A stretch of 64,000 nucleotides of DNA from Parasphingorhabdus sp. SCSIO 66989 (GCF_032852305.1 NZ_CP136594.1:781501-845500); one strand, 5' to 3'; positions 8,591-17,220 are shown, counted from the stretch's first letter. Made by a program: numbers and translations. The notes: a model not told the origin generated them from the sequence alone.

Positions 8591-9322
8591 ATGACTCAGA
8601 CCCCCTATCACCCGCCAATCAAGCGCAGCATCACGCTTTCCGGCCATGCCACCTCGATCAGTCTGGAACCTATGTTCTGGGATAAGCTCAAAGCAGCGGC
8701 AGCGGCGCGTAAGGTTCCAGTCGCCGCACTGGTCGGAGAAATTGACCTGGAGCGGATGCAGGCCGAGACTCCGCCGGGGCTGGCGAGTGCCATTCGTATC
8801 TGGCTGATGGCCCAGGGAGATACCGCTATGTCGGGATCAGCGATCCAGTTCCGCATTGCCGGGCCAAAGGACTATGCCGCGCTCGGCCAGCTTGTATATG
8901 ATGCGGTGCATGCGGAACCCAGCCCCTATAGTCCAGCGCAGCGGTTTGCCTGGATGCCTGAACCACGCAAGGGCAGCGACTGGGATGCGCGTCTCGCAAA
9001 GCAGCATATCGTCACTGCCGAGGATGAGACTGGTACGATCATCGGCTTTGTGAGCCTTGAGCCGCAGGACGACCCGCGGCACGGCTATATCGACTTTGCC
9101 TATATCCGCGGTGAAGCGCGTGGCATGGGACTTTTCCGCAGGCTCTACGATCGCATTGCCGCCTACGCTCTCGGCGCTGGGCAGACGCGGCTCACTGTCC
9201 ATGCCAGCCTCGCCGCTCAACCCGCTTTCGCCGCTATGGGCTTTACGGTCACGGCTGAGGAAGAGGTGGCTATCGGCAGCGAAGCACTGCGGCGCTTCGC
9301 CATGGAGATGGAGTTAGCCTAA
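8591..9322 (+). CDS. Ribbon-helix-helix domain fused to a GNAT acetyltransferase
   Basis: 243 residues that look like two genes read as one. Residues 1-75 match the RHH_4-type small DNA-binding protein (KRSITLSGHATSISLE, FWDKL, VAALVGEID, SAIRIWLMAQ). From about residue 80 (MSGSAIQFRI) comes a GNAT N-acetyltransferase with the acetyl-CoA loop region RGEARGMGLFRRLYD and the AAMGFTVT end. CAGGGAGA sits 9 bases before the internal ATG at 8828, a good ribosome site, so the GNAT half may also be made alone. The ATG at 8591 has AGGGAAA upstream. The RHH part normally exists as a free protein of about 80 residues; the fusion is the oddity. Confidence 0.75.
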   Translation: MTQTPYHPPIKRSITLSGHATSISLEPMFWDKLKAAAAARKVPVAALVGEIDLERMQAETPPGLASAIRIWLMAQGDTAMSGSAIQFRIAGPKDYAALGQLVYDAVHAEPSPYSPAQRFAWMPEPRKGSDWDARLAKQHIVTAEDETGTIIGFVSLEPQDDPRHGYIDFAYIRGEARGMGLFRRLYDRIAAYALGAGQTRLTVHASLAAQPAFAAMGFTVTAEEEVAIGSEALRRFAMEMELA

Positions 9323-9331
9323 TCGTGCACG

Positions 9332-9757
9332 CTATAGTACCCGCGCCTTTTGCTCGGGCGTTGGCAGCCAACAGCTATCCCGCTGGCCAAATAGACGATA
9401 ACGGTTGCGGGCGATCAGGCGATATACAGGATCGCGTAATGCTCTCGGCACCAGACGGAAGAGTCCCATTATCTTCCATGGCCAACCAATCCGGGTATAG
9501 ATTTCCAGAACCGCATCGCTGTTCCGCAGCACCTTATCGCCATCGACGACAATCAGCGTTTCCGGGTTATTCGGATCAATGCCATTGCGCCGGTACAGCG
9601 CCTCGCCCACGGCTTCCTGCATCGATGCCAGAAAGAAATACTGCTTCCTGTCATATTTCAGGATGAACTGCGCATTGGAGCTGCACAGCACACACATCGC
9701 ATCAAACACGATTATCGGCGCATCGGGAATAACCGGTGTTTCGGGCTGTGCATTCAT
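9332..9757 (-). CDS. DCC-family thiol-disulfide oxidoreductase-like protein (DUF393)
   Basis: 141 residues with the family's defining N-terminal pattern VFDAMCVLCSSNAQF (Asp then CxxC), followed by FLASMQEAVGEAL, the TLIVVDGDKVLRNSDAVL strand-turn and the RLIARNRYRLFG ending. The family is predicted to be thioredoxin-like, but its role is not established. It is convergent with the RHH-GNAT gene, with a 9-base gap between the stops. Confidence 0.82.
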   Translation of the reverse strand: MNAQPETPVIPDAPIIVFDAMCVLCSSNAQFILKYDRKQYFFLASMQEAVGEALYRRNGIDPNNPETLIVVDGDKVLRNSDAVLEIYTRIGWPWKIMGLFRLVPRALRDPVYRLIARNRYRLFGQRDSCWLPTPEQKARVL

Positions 9758-9816
9758 ACCGCCATTATGACGCGGCCAGAACCGTCTGCCAATGGCGCTG
9801 TCGAAAGGCGTTCTGC

Positions 9817-10419
9817 TTATGCCTCCAGCTCAACATCCCAATAGAGCCAGTCGCGCCATGTTTCGTGGAGATAGTTGGGCGGGAAGGCGCGGCCGCGTTC
9901 CTGTAACTGCCAATTGGTTGGGCGGATCGGCGGCGACATCAGCCGCATATGCGCTTGTTCCGGGGTGCGTCCGCCCTTTTTCATATTGCAGGGCGAGCAG
10001 GCGGTGGCGACATTCTGCCAGGTTGTCTTGCCGCCGAGACGGCGTGGGACGACATGGTCAAAGGTGAGATTTTCCGTCGCGCCGCAATATTGGCAGGTAA
10101 ATTTGTCGCGCAGGAACAGGTTGAACCGGGTAAAGGCCGGATATTCGGACGGCTTCACATATTGCTTCAGCGCAATCACCGACGGGATTTTCATGTCGAG
10201 ATTGGGGCTGTGCACCTCGCGCTCATAGCTCGAAACGATGTCCACCCGGTCGAGAAACACCGCCTTGATCGCGGTTTGCCATGGCCACAGGCTGAGCGGA
10301 TAATAGCTTAGCGGTGTATAATCCGCATTGAGCACCAGCGCCGGGCAACTGTCCGGGTGACGCGCAGCATCGCTGTGCTTCTCGGCAATGGCGCGGTCAA
10401 TCAGGTCGCTGTAATACAT
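9817..10419 (-). CDS. HNH endonuclease
   Basis: 200 residues. The HNH nuclease core is clear in the second half: FTCQYCGATENLTFDHVVPR, then GGKTTWQNVATACSPCNMKKG, giving the zinc CxxC pairs and the catalytic His. The N-terminal part (VLNADYTPLSYYPLSLWPWQ) is the conserved lead of the stand-alone HNH proteins common in alphaproteobacteria. No methylase or phage gene is nearby, so a restriction or homing role is not indicated. It is in the same direction as the DCC gene. Confidence 0.9.
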   Translation of the reverse strand: MYYSDLIDRAIAEKHSDAARHPDSCPALVLNADYTPLSYYPLSLWPWQTAIKAVFLDRVDIVSSYEREVHSPNLDMKIPSVIALKQYVKPSEYPAFTRFNLFLRDKFTCQYCGATENLTFDHVVPRRLGGKTTWQNVATACSPCNMKKGGRTPEQAHMRLMSPPIRPTNWQLQERGRAFPPNYLHETWRDWLYWDVELEA

Positions 10420-10426
10420 AAATCTC

Positions 10427-10639
10427 TTATCCTCTGATGGTCGTTGTAAGGGGCAAAAAAAATGCCCGCAAGGCGGACATCATGGCGCGTTTCTTTACGC
10501 GGTATATAGGCTTGCGCTTGGCCATAGGCTCCATGCTGTGCTCGGGCCGTGGCAGCGCGGGACTACTGGGCGCAAGGCGATAGTCGAACGATATTCGCTC
10601 GGCTGATCTTACCCTGTTTTCAATCCGCTCCAGCATCAT
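10427..10639 (-). CDS. Possible small hypothetical protein upstream of the HNH gene
   Basis: A 70-residue open frame, basic (many Arg and Lys), with no recognised domain. It ends 8 bases before the HNH start codon, so it could be co-transcribed. The stretch 10420-10786 otherwise holds no gene, only a short GGGC/GCCC hairpin around 10458-10475. The frame may be chance, since random frames of this length are common in this GC-rich sequence. Confidence 0.25.
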   Translation of the reverse strand: MMLERIENRVRSAERISFDYRLAPSSPALPRPEHSMEPMAKRKPIYRVKKRAMMSALRAFFLPLTTTIRG

Positions 10640-10786
10640 GGCTGCACTCTTAACCTCAAAATGATGACATGCTTATGACGTTGATATGGCCCAATGAATC
10701 GTGTTGCCGCGTTCAGGTCAACCCCTTATGTCACAAAATATGGGGACAAGACGGCGCATGACATACCGCAGGTTGAATCGCGAGCG

Positions 10787-11638
10787 ATGACCATGCGCAC
10801 CCGTTTTGCCCCCAGTCCAACCGGCCATCTGCATATTGGCCATGCCTATGCGGCGCTTGCGGTTGAGGCCGAGGCCAAGCGTCTTGGCGCGAGGGTTACG
10901 CTACGGATCGAGGATATTGATGCGACCCGGTGCAAGCCGGAGTTCACCGAAGCGATGCTCGATGATCTGCGCTGGCTCGGCTTTCATTGGGATAATCTGG
11001 TGGTGCAGTCGGATCGACTGGATCGCTATGCAGAGGTAATTGCGCAATTGGCGGCGGAGGGTCTGGCCTATCGCTGTTTCTGTACCCGCAAAGAGGTACA
11101 GGCGGCGGCTACCAAGATGGGACCGGAAGGGCCGATCTATCCAGGAACCTGCCGCGATCTTGACCCTGAAAAGGCGACGGCGCGCGCCGAGACCGAGCCT
11201 TTTGGCTGGCGCCTCAACCATCATGCAGCGATGGACCGCGTCGGACCTTTGACATGGCGGGATTTTTCCGGCGCTGAGTATCAGGCACAGCCGGAACTGC
11301 TTGGTGATATACTGCTTGCCAGCCGCGACCGTCCCGCAAGCTATCATCTCGCCGTGGTGGTCGACGATGCCGATGGCCACATCAGCCATATTGTACGCGG
11401 ACAGGATTTGTGGCTGGCGACCCATGTGCACCGGCTGTTGCAGGCAGCTCTGGATTTGCCTGAACCGGTTTACCATCACCATGTGTTGTTGATCGATGAA
11501 ACTGGGCGCAAGCTCTCCAAATCGCACGGCTCGCTAACGCTGCAAGCGCTACGGCAGGGCGGGATGAGCGCCGAGCAACTGCGCGATGATCTCACAAATC
11601 ACCGTTTTCCCGCTGGCATTCGGCTGCAAAGTGCCTAA
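10787..11638 (+). CDS. gluQ: Glutamyl-Q tRNA(Asp) synthetase
   Basis: Attaches glutamate to the queuosine base of tRNA(Asp). It resembles a GluRS lacking the anticodon-binding domain. From 10787 it has 283 residues, normal for GluQRS. It shows RFAPSPTGHLHIGHAYA (HIGH motif), the zinc site CFCTRKE with a later YPGTCR, and KLSKSHGS (KMSKS motif). Longer in-frame starts exist upstream, but the family begins right before the RFAPSPTG strand; an ATG two codons later is also possible. It is followed 10 bases later by the HIG1 gene. Confidence 0.92.
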   Translation: MTMRTRFAPSPTGHLHIGHAYAALAVEAEAKRLGARVTLRIEDIDATRCKPEFTEAMLDDLRWLGFHWDNLVVQSDRLDRYAEVIAQLAAEGLAYRCFCTRKEVQAAATKMGPEGPIYPGTCRDLDPEKATARAETEPFGWRLNHHAAMDRVGPLTWRDFSGAEYQAQPELLGDILLASRDRPASYHLAVVVDDADGHISHIVRGQDLWLATHVHRLLQAALDLPEPVYHHHVLLIDETGRKLSKSHGSLTLQALRQGGMSAEQLRDDLTNHRFPAGIRLQSA

Positions 11639-11648
11639 ATAGTTCGGC

Positions 11649-11870
11649 ATGACCTATGTGTTTATCATCGCTTTCATCATTCTGGCCGGTTTTGTCGTTT
11701 TCTCGCTGATCCGCGGCCTTGTCGCGTTTCTGCAGATGACCAAGGAAGATCTGGAAAATCCCGGCATCACCCGCAGCCATGAGATGCAGAATAAGATGAT
11801 GTTTGCCCGCGTCAAATATCAGGCGATGGCGATTGGCGCGCTTGTGCTGTTGATGCTGTTCGCGCAATAA
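11649..11870 (+). CDS. HIG1-domain small membrane protein
   Basis: 73 residues with two transmembrane helices (about 3-27 and 55-72) separated by a short polar loop. The conserved QNKMMFARVKYQAMAI sequence at the start of the second helix is the HIG1 (hypoxia-induced protein) signature. In alphaproteobacteria such proteins are linked to respiratory complexes. It sits 10 bases after gluQ and 42 bases before the adenosyltransferase gene, in the same direction. Confidence 0.82.
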   Translation: MTYVFIIAFIILAGFVVFSLIRGLVAFLQMTKEDLENPGITRSHEMQNKMMFARVKYQAMAIGALVLLMLFAQ

Positions 11871-11912
11871 GCCATATCACGCGTTTCCCCTCCCCAAAGA
11901 AAGACGCGCAAC

Positions 11913-12497
11913 ATGGTCAAACTCAACAAAATTTATACCCGCACCGGCGATGATGGCACCACTGGTCTGGCCGATGGATCGCGCATCGGCAAATCCGAAG
12001 TGCGGGTGGAAGCGATTGGCGATGTCGACGAACTCAACAGCCTGATCGGGGTAGCATTGGTCGAGATCGGGCAAGCGGAAAGCTTTGATCCCGAGACGCT
12101 TAAAGCATTGCGGCGCATCCAGAATGACCTTTTTGACCTGGGTGCCGACATCGCCACGCCGGGCGACGATTTCGAGCCATCGGATATGGCGCTGCGCATG
12201 GTTTCGGCGCAGGTGCAATGGCTGGAGCAGGAGATTGACCGGATCAATGACCAGCTTGAGCCGCTGACCAGCTTCATCCTGCCGGGTGGCAGCCATGCGG
12301 CAGCGGCAAGCCATGTGGCTCGAGCAACCGCGCGACGGGCGGAGCGGAAGATCGTTGCGCTTGCCGATGAGCAGGCGGTGAATCCATTCGCCGCACAATA
12401 TATCAACCGGCTTTCAGACTTTCTTTTCGTTCTGGCCCGCTATATCAATAAGGCCAGTGGCGGCGATCCGCTCTGGGTTCCCGGGGCATCGCGCTGA
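11913..12497 (+). CDS. Cob(I)alamin adenosyltransferase, PduO type
   Basis: Transfers the adenosyl group of ATP to cob(I)alamin to make coenzyme B12. It has 194 residues with the PduO N-terminal signature KIYTRTGDDGTTGLADGSR, the GDVDELNSLIG helix, and the C-terminal RATARRAERKIVAL and INRLSDFLFVLARY motifs containing the conserved Arg and Asp of the ATP site. It supplies the cofactor for B12-dependent enzymes elsewhere in the genome; none is visible here. Confidence 0.94.
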   Translation: MVKLNKIYTRTGDDGTTGLADGSRIGKSEVRVEAIGDVDELNSLIGVALVEIGQAESFDPETLKALRRIQNDLFDLGADIATPGDDFEPSDMALRMVSAQVQWLEQEIDRINDQLEPLTSFILPGGSHAAAASHVARATARRAERKIVALADEQAVNPFAAQYINRLSDFLFVLARYINKASGGDPLWVPGASR

Positions 12498-12561
12498 CAA
12501 TCGGGCGCTGACACAGATGGGCCAAAAGGCGTAAACAGCCTGGCCACGAAAGGGAAAGACC

Positions 12562-13866
12562 ATGCCGGCGCAGAGTACGAAGCTGAAACTGGTGGCCGAT
12601 AATGCGGCGCAGCAGACTGACCCTGTTGCCCAGTATCAGCGGGTCCGTCGTCTTACCAATGCCCTGACCGAACCGCTGAGCGATGCCGATGCCACGGTGC
12701 AGTCAATGGAAGATGCCTCGCCTGCCAAATGGCATTTGGCGCATACGAGCTGGTTCTTCGAGACCTTTTTGCTGCGCGATCATCTGCCCGGCTATCGTGC
12801 TTTTGATGATGATTTCGCCTTTCTGTTCAACAGCTATTATGAGGCTGAGGGGGCACGCCACGCCCGGCCCCAGCGTGGCATGATTACACGTCCGACGCTG
12901 GATCAGGTGCGCGACTATCGCGCGCATGTCGATACCGCGATGGAGACGGTGTTGGCATCGGATGATCCCGCGGTGCGCGATCTGGTGACGCTGGGCCTCA
13001 ACCATGAGCAGCAGCATCAGGAGCTGCTGATCACCGATATCAAACATATGTTTGCGCAAAACCCGTGCTTCCCGGCAATGTGGGAAAATGACGGGCAAAC
13101 CAGTATCCCGGCGCCGCTGCAGTGGTGCGAAGAGCAGGGCGGTCGCGTCGCTATCGGCCATGATGCCGAGCAGGATGGTTTCGCCTTTGATTGCGAAGGG
13201 CCGCAACATGGCCAGTTGCTTGCACCTTTTGCCATTGCCTCGCGCCCGGTTACTAATGGCGAATGGCGCGCCTTTATCGCCGATGGCGGCTATAGCGATC
13301 ATCGCCACTGGCTCTCTGATGGCTGGGCCTGGGTAAAAGAGAATGAAATCGAAGCACCGCTTTATTGGCAGCACGCCGACAAGGATTGGCAGCATTTTAC
13401 CCTGACCGGGCTTCAGCCTTTGGATGACGATGCGCCTGTTACCCATATCAGCCTGTATGAAGCCGATGCCTTTGCCAGCTGGGCGGCTGGTCAATGGGAA
13501 GGCGCGCGGCTGCCGACCGAGGGCGAGTGGGAATATGCCATGCGCGATCAGGATAGGAATGCGGGCCAGCAACTCGATGCTGCGGGACCAGTGCATGCCA
13601 TCATGCCGGATAGCGACACCGAGATGACCGCGCCTTTCGGTTCGGTCTGGGAATGGACCGGCAGCGCCTATCGCCCCTATCCACGCTTCCGTTCGGCTGA
13701 AGGTGCGGTCGGCGAATATAATGGCAAGTTTATGAGCGGTCAGTTCGTACTCAAAGGCGGCAGTTGCGCCACGCCGCGTGGCCATATGCGGGCCAGCTAT
13801 CGCAACTTCTTCTACCCGCATCAGCGCTGGCAATTTACCGGCCTCAGGCTCGCCCGCGATATCTGA
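12562..13866 (+). CDS. egtB: Ergothioneine biosynthesis sulfoxide synthase EgtB
   Basis: A non-heme iron enzyme that joins a thiol donor to hercynine with oxygen. It has 434 residues: an N-terminal DinB-like domain (about 25-170) with iron ligands in HLAHTSWFFE and in the HEQQHQE motif (His148, His152), then a formylglycine-generating-enzyme fold (about 200-434) with RLPTEGEWEYA, VWEWTGSAY and KGGSCATP. A GAAAGGGAAAG ribosome site precedes the ATG. It is 45 bases upstream of egtD. egtA, egtC and egtE are not nearby, so the thiol donor cannot be read from the context. Confidence 0.95.
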   Translation: MPAQSTKLKLVADNAAQQTDPVAQYQRVRRLTNALTEPLSDADATVQSMEDASPAKWHLAHTSWFFETFLLRDHLPGYRAFDDDFAFLFNSYYEAEGARHARPQRGMITRPTLDQVRDYRAHVDTAMETVLASDDPAVRDLVTLGLNHEQQHQELLITDIKHMFAQNPCFPAMWENDGQTSIPAPLQWCEEQGGRVAIGHDAEQDGFAFDCEGPQHGQLLAPFAIASRPVTNGEWRAFIADGGYSDHRHWLSDGWAWVKENEIEAPLYWQHADKDWQHFTLTGLQPLDDDAPVTHISLYEADAFASWAAGQWEGARLPTEGEWEYAMRDQDRNAGQQLDAAGPVHAIMPDSDTEMTAPFGSVWEWTGSAYRPYPRFRSAEGAVGEYNGKFMSGQFVLKGGSCATPRGHMRASYRNFFYPHQRWQFTGLRLARDI

Positions 13867-13911
13867 GGTCGTTTTTCTCCCGCACGAATAATCCCCATAT
13901 TCAGGAGCATT

Positions 13912-14907
13912 ATGTCCATATCTTCCAGCGCTAGCGAAACCGCATCCTATGCTCTGCCTGACAATGTCGATCCGGGCTTTTACGAGGCGGTTATGGCCTG
14001 TTTCCGCACGCCCGAACGCCGCGCTATTCCGGCGCGCTGGCTTTATGATCAGGCAGGCTCAGAGCTGTTCGAGGCGATTACCGAACTGCCCGAATATTAC
14101 CCCACCCGCACCGAGACCGCGCTGCTTGAACAACGCTGCCCCGATGTGGCGGAGATAACCGGCAAGGGCGGCTGTGTCGTCGAATTTGGTTCCGGCTCCT
14201 CCACCAAAACGCCGCATCTGCTGCGCGCGGTCGCGCCTGTGAGCTATGTGCCGATTGATATCAGCGGCGACTTTCTGCGCCAGTCTGCCGAGGCGCTGGC
14301 CAGCGATTTCCCTGCTATCAATGTGCTGCCGCTCGAAGGCGATTTTATGGGCGATCTGGTGCTGCCTGAAGGTGCTGCCGGGCAAAGACGGCTGGGCTTT
14401 TTCCCCGGCTCGACCATCGGCAATATGGTGCCACGCACCTCGGTCGATCTGCTGCGTTCGATGCGCAATACGCTGGGCACCGGGGCCTATCTGCTCATCG
14501 GTATTGATCGTATCAAGTCACCCGACGTTCTGGTCCCCGCTTATGACGACAGCGCTGGGGTGACGGCCGAATTCAACTATAATCTGCTGCGCCGGATCAA
14601 TAGCGAGTTGGACGGCACTATTCCGGTGCAAAGCTTCCGCCATGAGGCGCGGTGGAATGATAATTATGCGCGGATCGAGATGCATCTTGAAGCGCTGAAC
14701 GATATCGCATTTGAAGTCGCAGGTGAAGGGTTCACCATGGCCAAAGGCGAGACGATCCACACCGAGAACAGCCATAAATACGGCCCGCGCGATGCCCGGC
14801 TAATGCTACGCGCCGGTGGCTGGGTGACGGTGGCTGAATGGACTGATCCAAAGGACTGGTTTGCACTGATACTGGCCGAAGCCAAACCCTATCAAAGCGC
14901 GCCTTAG
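13912..14907 (+). CDS. egtD: L-histidine N-alpha-methyltransferase EgtD
   Basis: Trimethylates histidine to hercynine using S-adenosylmethionine, the first step of ergothioneine synthesis. It has 331 residues. It shows RRAIPARWLYDQAGSELFE, the tyrosine-rich ELPEYYPTRTE, the SAM loop VVEFGSGSSTKT, FFPGSTIGN, and the C-terminal IHTENSHKY motif that binds the histidine substrate. It forms a pair with egtB, and together they encode the two committed steps. A nested repeat begins 16 bases after the stop. Confidence 0.96.
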   Translation: MSISSSASETASYALPDNVDPGFYEAVMACFRTPERRAIPARWLYDQAGSELFEAITELPEYYPTRTETALLEQRCPDVAEITGKGGCVVEFGSGSSTKTPHLLRAVAPVSYVPIDISGDFLRQSAEALASDFPAINVLPLEGDFMGDLVLPEGAAGQRRLGFFPGSTIGNMVPRTSVDLLRSMRNTLGTGAYLLIGIDRIKSPDVLVPAYDDSAGVTAEFNYNLLRRINSELDGTIPVQSFRHEARWNDNYARIEMHLEALNDIAFEVAGEGFTMAKGETIHTENSHKYGPRDARLMLRAGGWVTVAEWTDPKDWFALILAEAKPYQSAP

Positions 14908-14923
14908 GACATAGTTATATAAT

Positions 14924-15060
14924 GTCGGCCCCGCGCAGGCCGGGCCAAGGCTATAGTTTCGCACAAAGCCACAAAGGCACGAAGAGCTTCCGCAAGCGGA
15001 GACGCTTTGCGTCTTTGCGTGAGTCTTCAAAAGCCCTGGCCCCGTCTACGCGGGGCCGAC
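14924..15060. repeat. Nested palindromic repeat (family D) between egtD and the DUF1176 gene
   Basis: The outer arms (14924-14952 and 15032-15060) start GTCGGCCCCGCG and match as inverted repeats at 25 of 29 positions. Between them, at about 14961-15025, lies a second imperfect inverted repeat: GCACAAAGCCACAAAGGCAC on one side and CTTTGCGTCTTTGCGTGA on the other. That core resembles the ends of the GxxExxY cassette at 19210-19685 (shared GCCACAAAG). It looks like one small element inserted into another. There is no coding capacity. Confidence 0.7.
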
Positions 15061-15106
15061 GAAAAACGGGCAGGGCTTATAGTAAGGCTTCCGATAAGAA
15101 TGGATC

Positions 15107-16207
15107 TCATCGCCGCTGCACATAGGCGCGCCAGATGGTGGGCCATTCCCAGACGCCGCGACATTCATCCATAGCGCTGGCCTCGAACAGACGGAACATC
15201 TGCCCGTCCCAGACATAGCTTTCGCCACTGCCGCAATCGCCTAGGCCCCGGCCTTTGGCAAAGCTTCCCAAAATCCCGTCTTCAGCGGCATAATAGCTGT
15301 TGACCAACAATGTGCGCTCCGGATTCTCGCTCCAGGCCGGATGATAGTCAAATTTCGCCAGTGCGAACCGCCACAAGTCATCGTCATCAGCATCCTTGGC
15401 GCGGCGGGCGATAAACGGCTTCTCGCTGGTATTATAGGCGCCATAGCCGCATGGCACGGTGACCAGCGCAATATATTCCGCATCGGTTTCCTGCAGGGGA
15501 TGGGCTTGTTCGGTAAAGCCGGTATTCTCATTGCGCTGTTCAGTGCATCCAGACTCTTCGGCGAGGCGCGCCATTGCCTTTTTACTGGGCAGGTCTTCAA
15601 AATCCGCCGGGGCCATTTGTGGCACAATCGGCAGGCGCTCGGCTGTGCCGCGATAGCTACGCCGACCGCGTTCGGCAATCGCATCGCTGGTCCAGCTGCG
15701 GCCATGCTGCTTGTCCATCGCGCGCATTGCGGCGAAAGAGCCCTTCAGCGAAATCTCGGCAATCACCTTTTGCGGCGTTACCAGCGTCGTATCAATCACG
15801 CTGGCTCGCTTGCCTCTGGCCAATGCGCGGGCAATGGTCATGCTTTGGCCCGGTGGGACCACAAAGCGCCCGTCCTTGTCGACCTCCCCCTCAATGCGCT
15901 GGCGACCATCGACCAGCAGCGCGACGCGTTTTACCTCCGGGTCGCGCGCCAGCACCATGACGCGAAAATAGCCAACCTGTCCGGCCTGACGCTGGATGCG
16001 CAGGGTAGCGCCTTGTTCGAGTTGAAAGTCTGATGCGAGGCTGTTGGCCTCACAACTATAGACATTGTCACAGGCCAGATGCCAGTCACCATAGCCACGA
16101 TGGAGACCCGGCTTGGGCGCGTCCGCCTCTTCCTGCGCTGCGGCCATATGCAGCGGCGCAAACAGGGCGCAAATCGCGGTCACAGCAAGAAAAGCCATCC
16201 TCATCAT
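15107..16207 (-). CDS. DUF1176-family exported protein
   Basis: 366 residues with a clear signal peptide (MAFLAVTAICALFAPLHMAAA, cleaved near AAAQEE). The mature part has the DUF1176 layout: GDWHLACDNVYSCEA, LRIQRQAGQVGYFRVMVLARD, a lipid- or sugar-independent beta-rich middle, and a C-terminal WDGQMFRLFEASAMDECRG. The four-cysteine pattern suggests periplasmic disulfides. The function of the family is not known. It is transcribed away from the 3-hydroxybutyryl-CoA dehydrogenase gene. Confidence 0.82.
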   Translation of the reverse strand: MMRMAFLAVTAICALFAPLHMAAAQEEADAPKPGLHRGYGDWHLACDNVYSCEANSLASDFQLEQGATLRIQRQAGQVGYFRVMVLARDPEVKRVALLVDGRQRIEGEVDKDGRFVVPPGQSMTIARALARGKRASVIDTTLVTPQKVIAEISLKGSFAAMRAMDKQHGRSWTSDAIAERGRRSYRGTAERLPIVPQMAPADFEDLPSKKAMARLAEESGCTEQRNENTGFTEQAHPLQETDAEYIALVTVPCGYGAYNTSEKPFIARRAKDADDDDLWRFALAKFDYHPAWSENPERTLLVNSYYAAEDGILGSFAKGRGLGDCGSGESYVWDGQMFRLFEASAMDECRGVWEWPTIWRAYVQRR

Positions 16208-16309
16208 AGAGTCGTTCTAGCGCGGGGCAGAACAATCGGCTAGTCCCTGCGAAACAATTGTAACACTGGCCGTGACTCGCTTCCCCACACGGCAATAATG
16301 GAGACAGAT

Positions 16310-17179
16310 ATGAGCAGTATTGCGGTGATTGGTGCCGGGCAAATGGGCGCGGGCATAGCACAGGTAAGTGCCCAGGCAGGCTATCAGGTGCTGCTGTCTG
16401 ATCGTGAGATCAGCATCGCCGAATGCGCCAAGGCCTATATTGGCAAAATGCTCGCGCGCGCGGTGGAAAAAGGCAAAATGGAAGAGCAGGCGGCGAGCGT
16501 TGCGATGGATCGTATCACGCCCGTTGGCAGCTATGAGCCGATGGCCTCTGCCGAGCTGATCATCGAAGCCGCCACAGAGCGCGAAGATGTAAAGCGCGCT
16601 ATCTTTGATGAAGTTGGGAAGGTCCTCGGCCATAAGGCGGTGCTGGCGAGCAATACCTCCTCTATCCCGATCACCCGCATGGCGCAGGCAACACCCGATG
16701 CGGCGCGTTTTGTCGGGGTGCATTTCTTCAATCCGGTACCGGTCATGGGACTGATCGAGGTTATCCGTGGTCTTGCGACCTCGGACGAGACGGTGGAGAA
16801 AGTGGAAAGCTATGCCGCCGCCATCGGCAAAAAGGTGGTGCACGCCAATGATGCACCGGGCTTTATCGTCAACCGTATATTGCTGCCGATGCTCAATGAA
16901 GCGTGTTTCGCGCTGGGCGAGGGCGTCGCCAGCATCCCCGATATTGATGCCGCCATCACCATGGGCCTTAATCACCCTATGGGCCCATTGACGCTGGCGG
17001 ACTTTATCGGGCTGGATACCTGTCTGCACATCACCAATGTGCTCTATTCCAGCACCGGCGACCCCAAATATCGCGCCGCGCCGCTGTTGGTGAAATATGT
17101 CGAGGCCGGCTGGCTCGGCCGCAAGACCAAGCGCGGCTTTTACGATTATTCCGGCGATGCTCCGGTGCCGACGCGCTAA
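16310..17179 (+). CDS. 3-hydroxybutyryl-CoA dehydrogenase
   Basis: NAD(P)-dependent oxidation or reduction of the 3-hydroxyacyl-CoA, normally the (S) isomer, in butyrate or fatty-acid metabolism. It has 289 residues with the Rossmann motif VIGAGQMGAGIAQ at the N-terminus, EAATE, the active-site HFFNPVPVMGLIEVI (catalytic His), and the C-terminal domain DAPGFIVNRILLPMLNEA with NHPMGPLTLADFIGLD. The ATG at 16310 is chosen because GGAG lies 8 bases upstream; the ATG at 16298 has no such site. It is a single gene, 41 bases upstream of exoD. Confidence 0.93.
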   Translation: MSSIAVIGAGQMGAGIAQVSAQAGYQVLLSDREISIAECAKAYIGKMLARAVEKGKMEEQAASVAMDRITPVGSYEPMASAELIIEAATEREDVKRAIFDEVGKVLGHKAVLASNTSSIPITRMAQATPDAARFVGVHFFNPVPVMGLIEVIRGLATSDETVEKVESYAAAIGKKVVHANDAPGFIVNRILLPMLNEACFALGEGVASIPDIDAAITMGLNHPMGPLTLADFIGLDTCLHITNVLYSSTGDPKYRAAPLLVKYVEAGWLGRKTKRGFYDYSGDAPVPTR

Positions 17180-17220
17180 TTTTTTGATGCGGTGAGACGA
17201 CAATCAGGCTGATATGGCGG

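Noticed and set aside
8591-9322. RHH-GNAT fusion as a toxin-antitoxin system
   Set aside because: The RHH domain is of the RHH_4 type, not the DUF1778 antitoxin type, and the two parts are fused in one chain; the idea is noted but not supported.
9817-10419. HNH endonuclease as part of a restriction or phage-defence island
   Set aside because: There is no methylase, specificity subunit or phage gene beside it; the protein matches the common stand-alone chromosomal HNH family.
16217-17203. A 328-codon minus-strand frame over the 3-hydroxybutyryl-CoA dehydrogenase gene
   Set aside because: The plus-strand product is unmistakable; the antisense product has no family resemblance.
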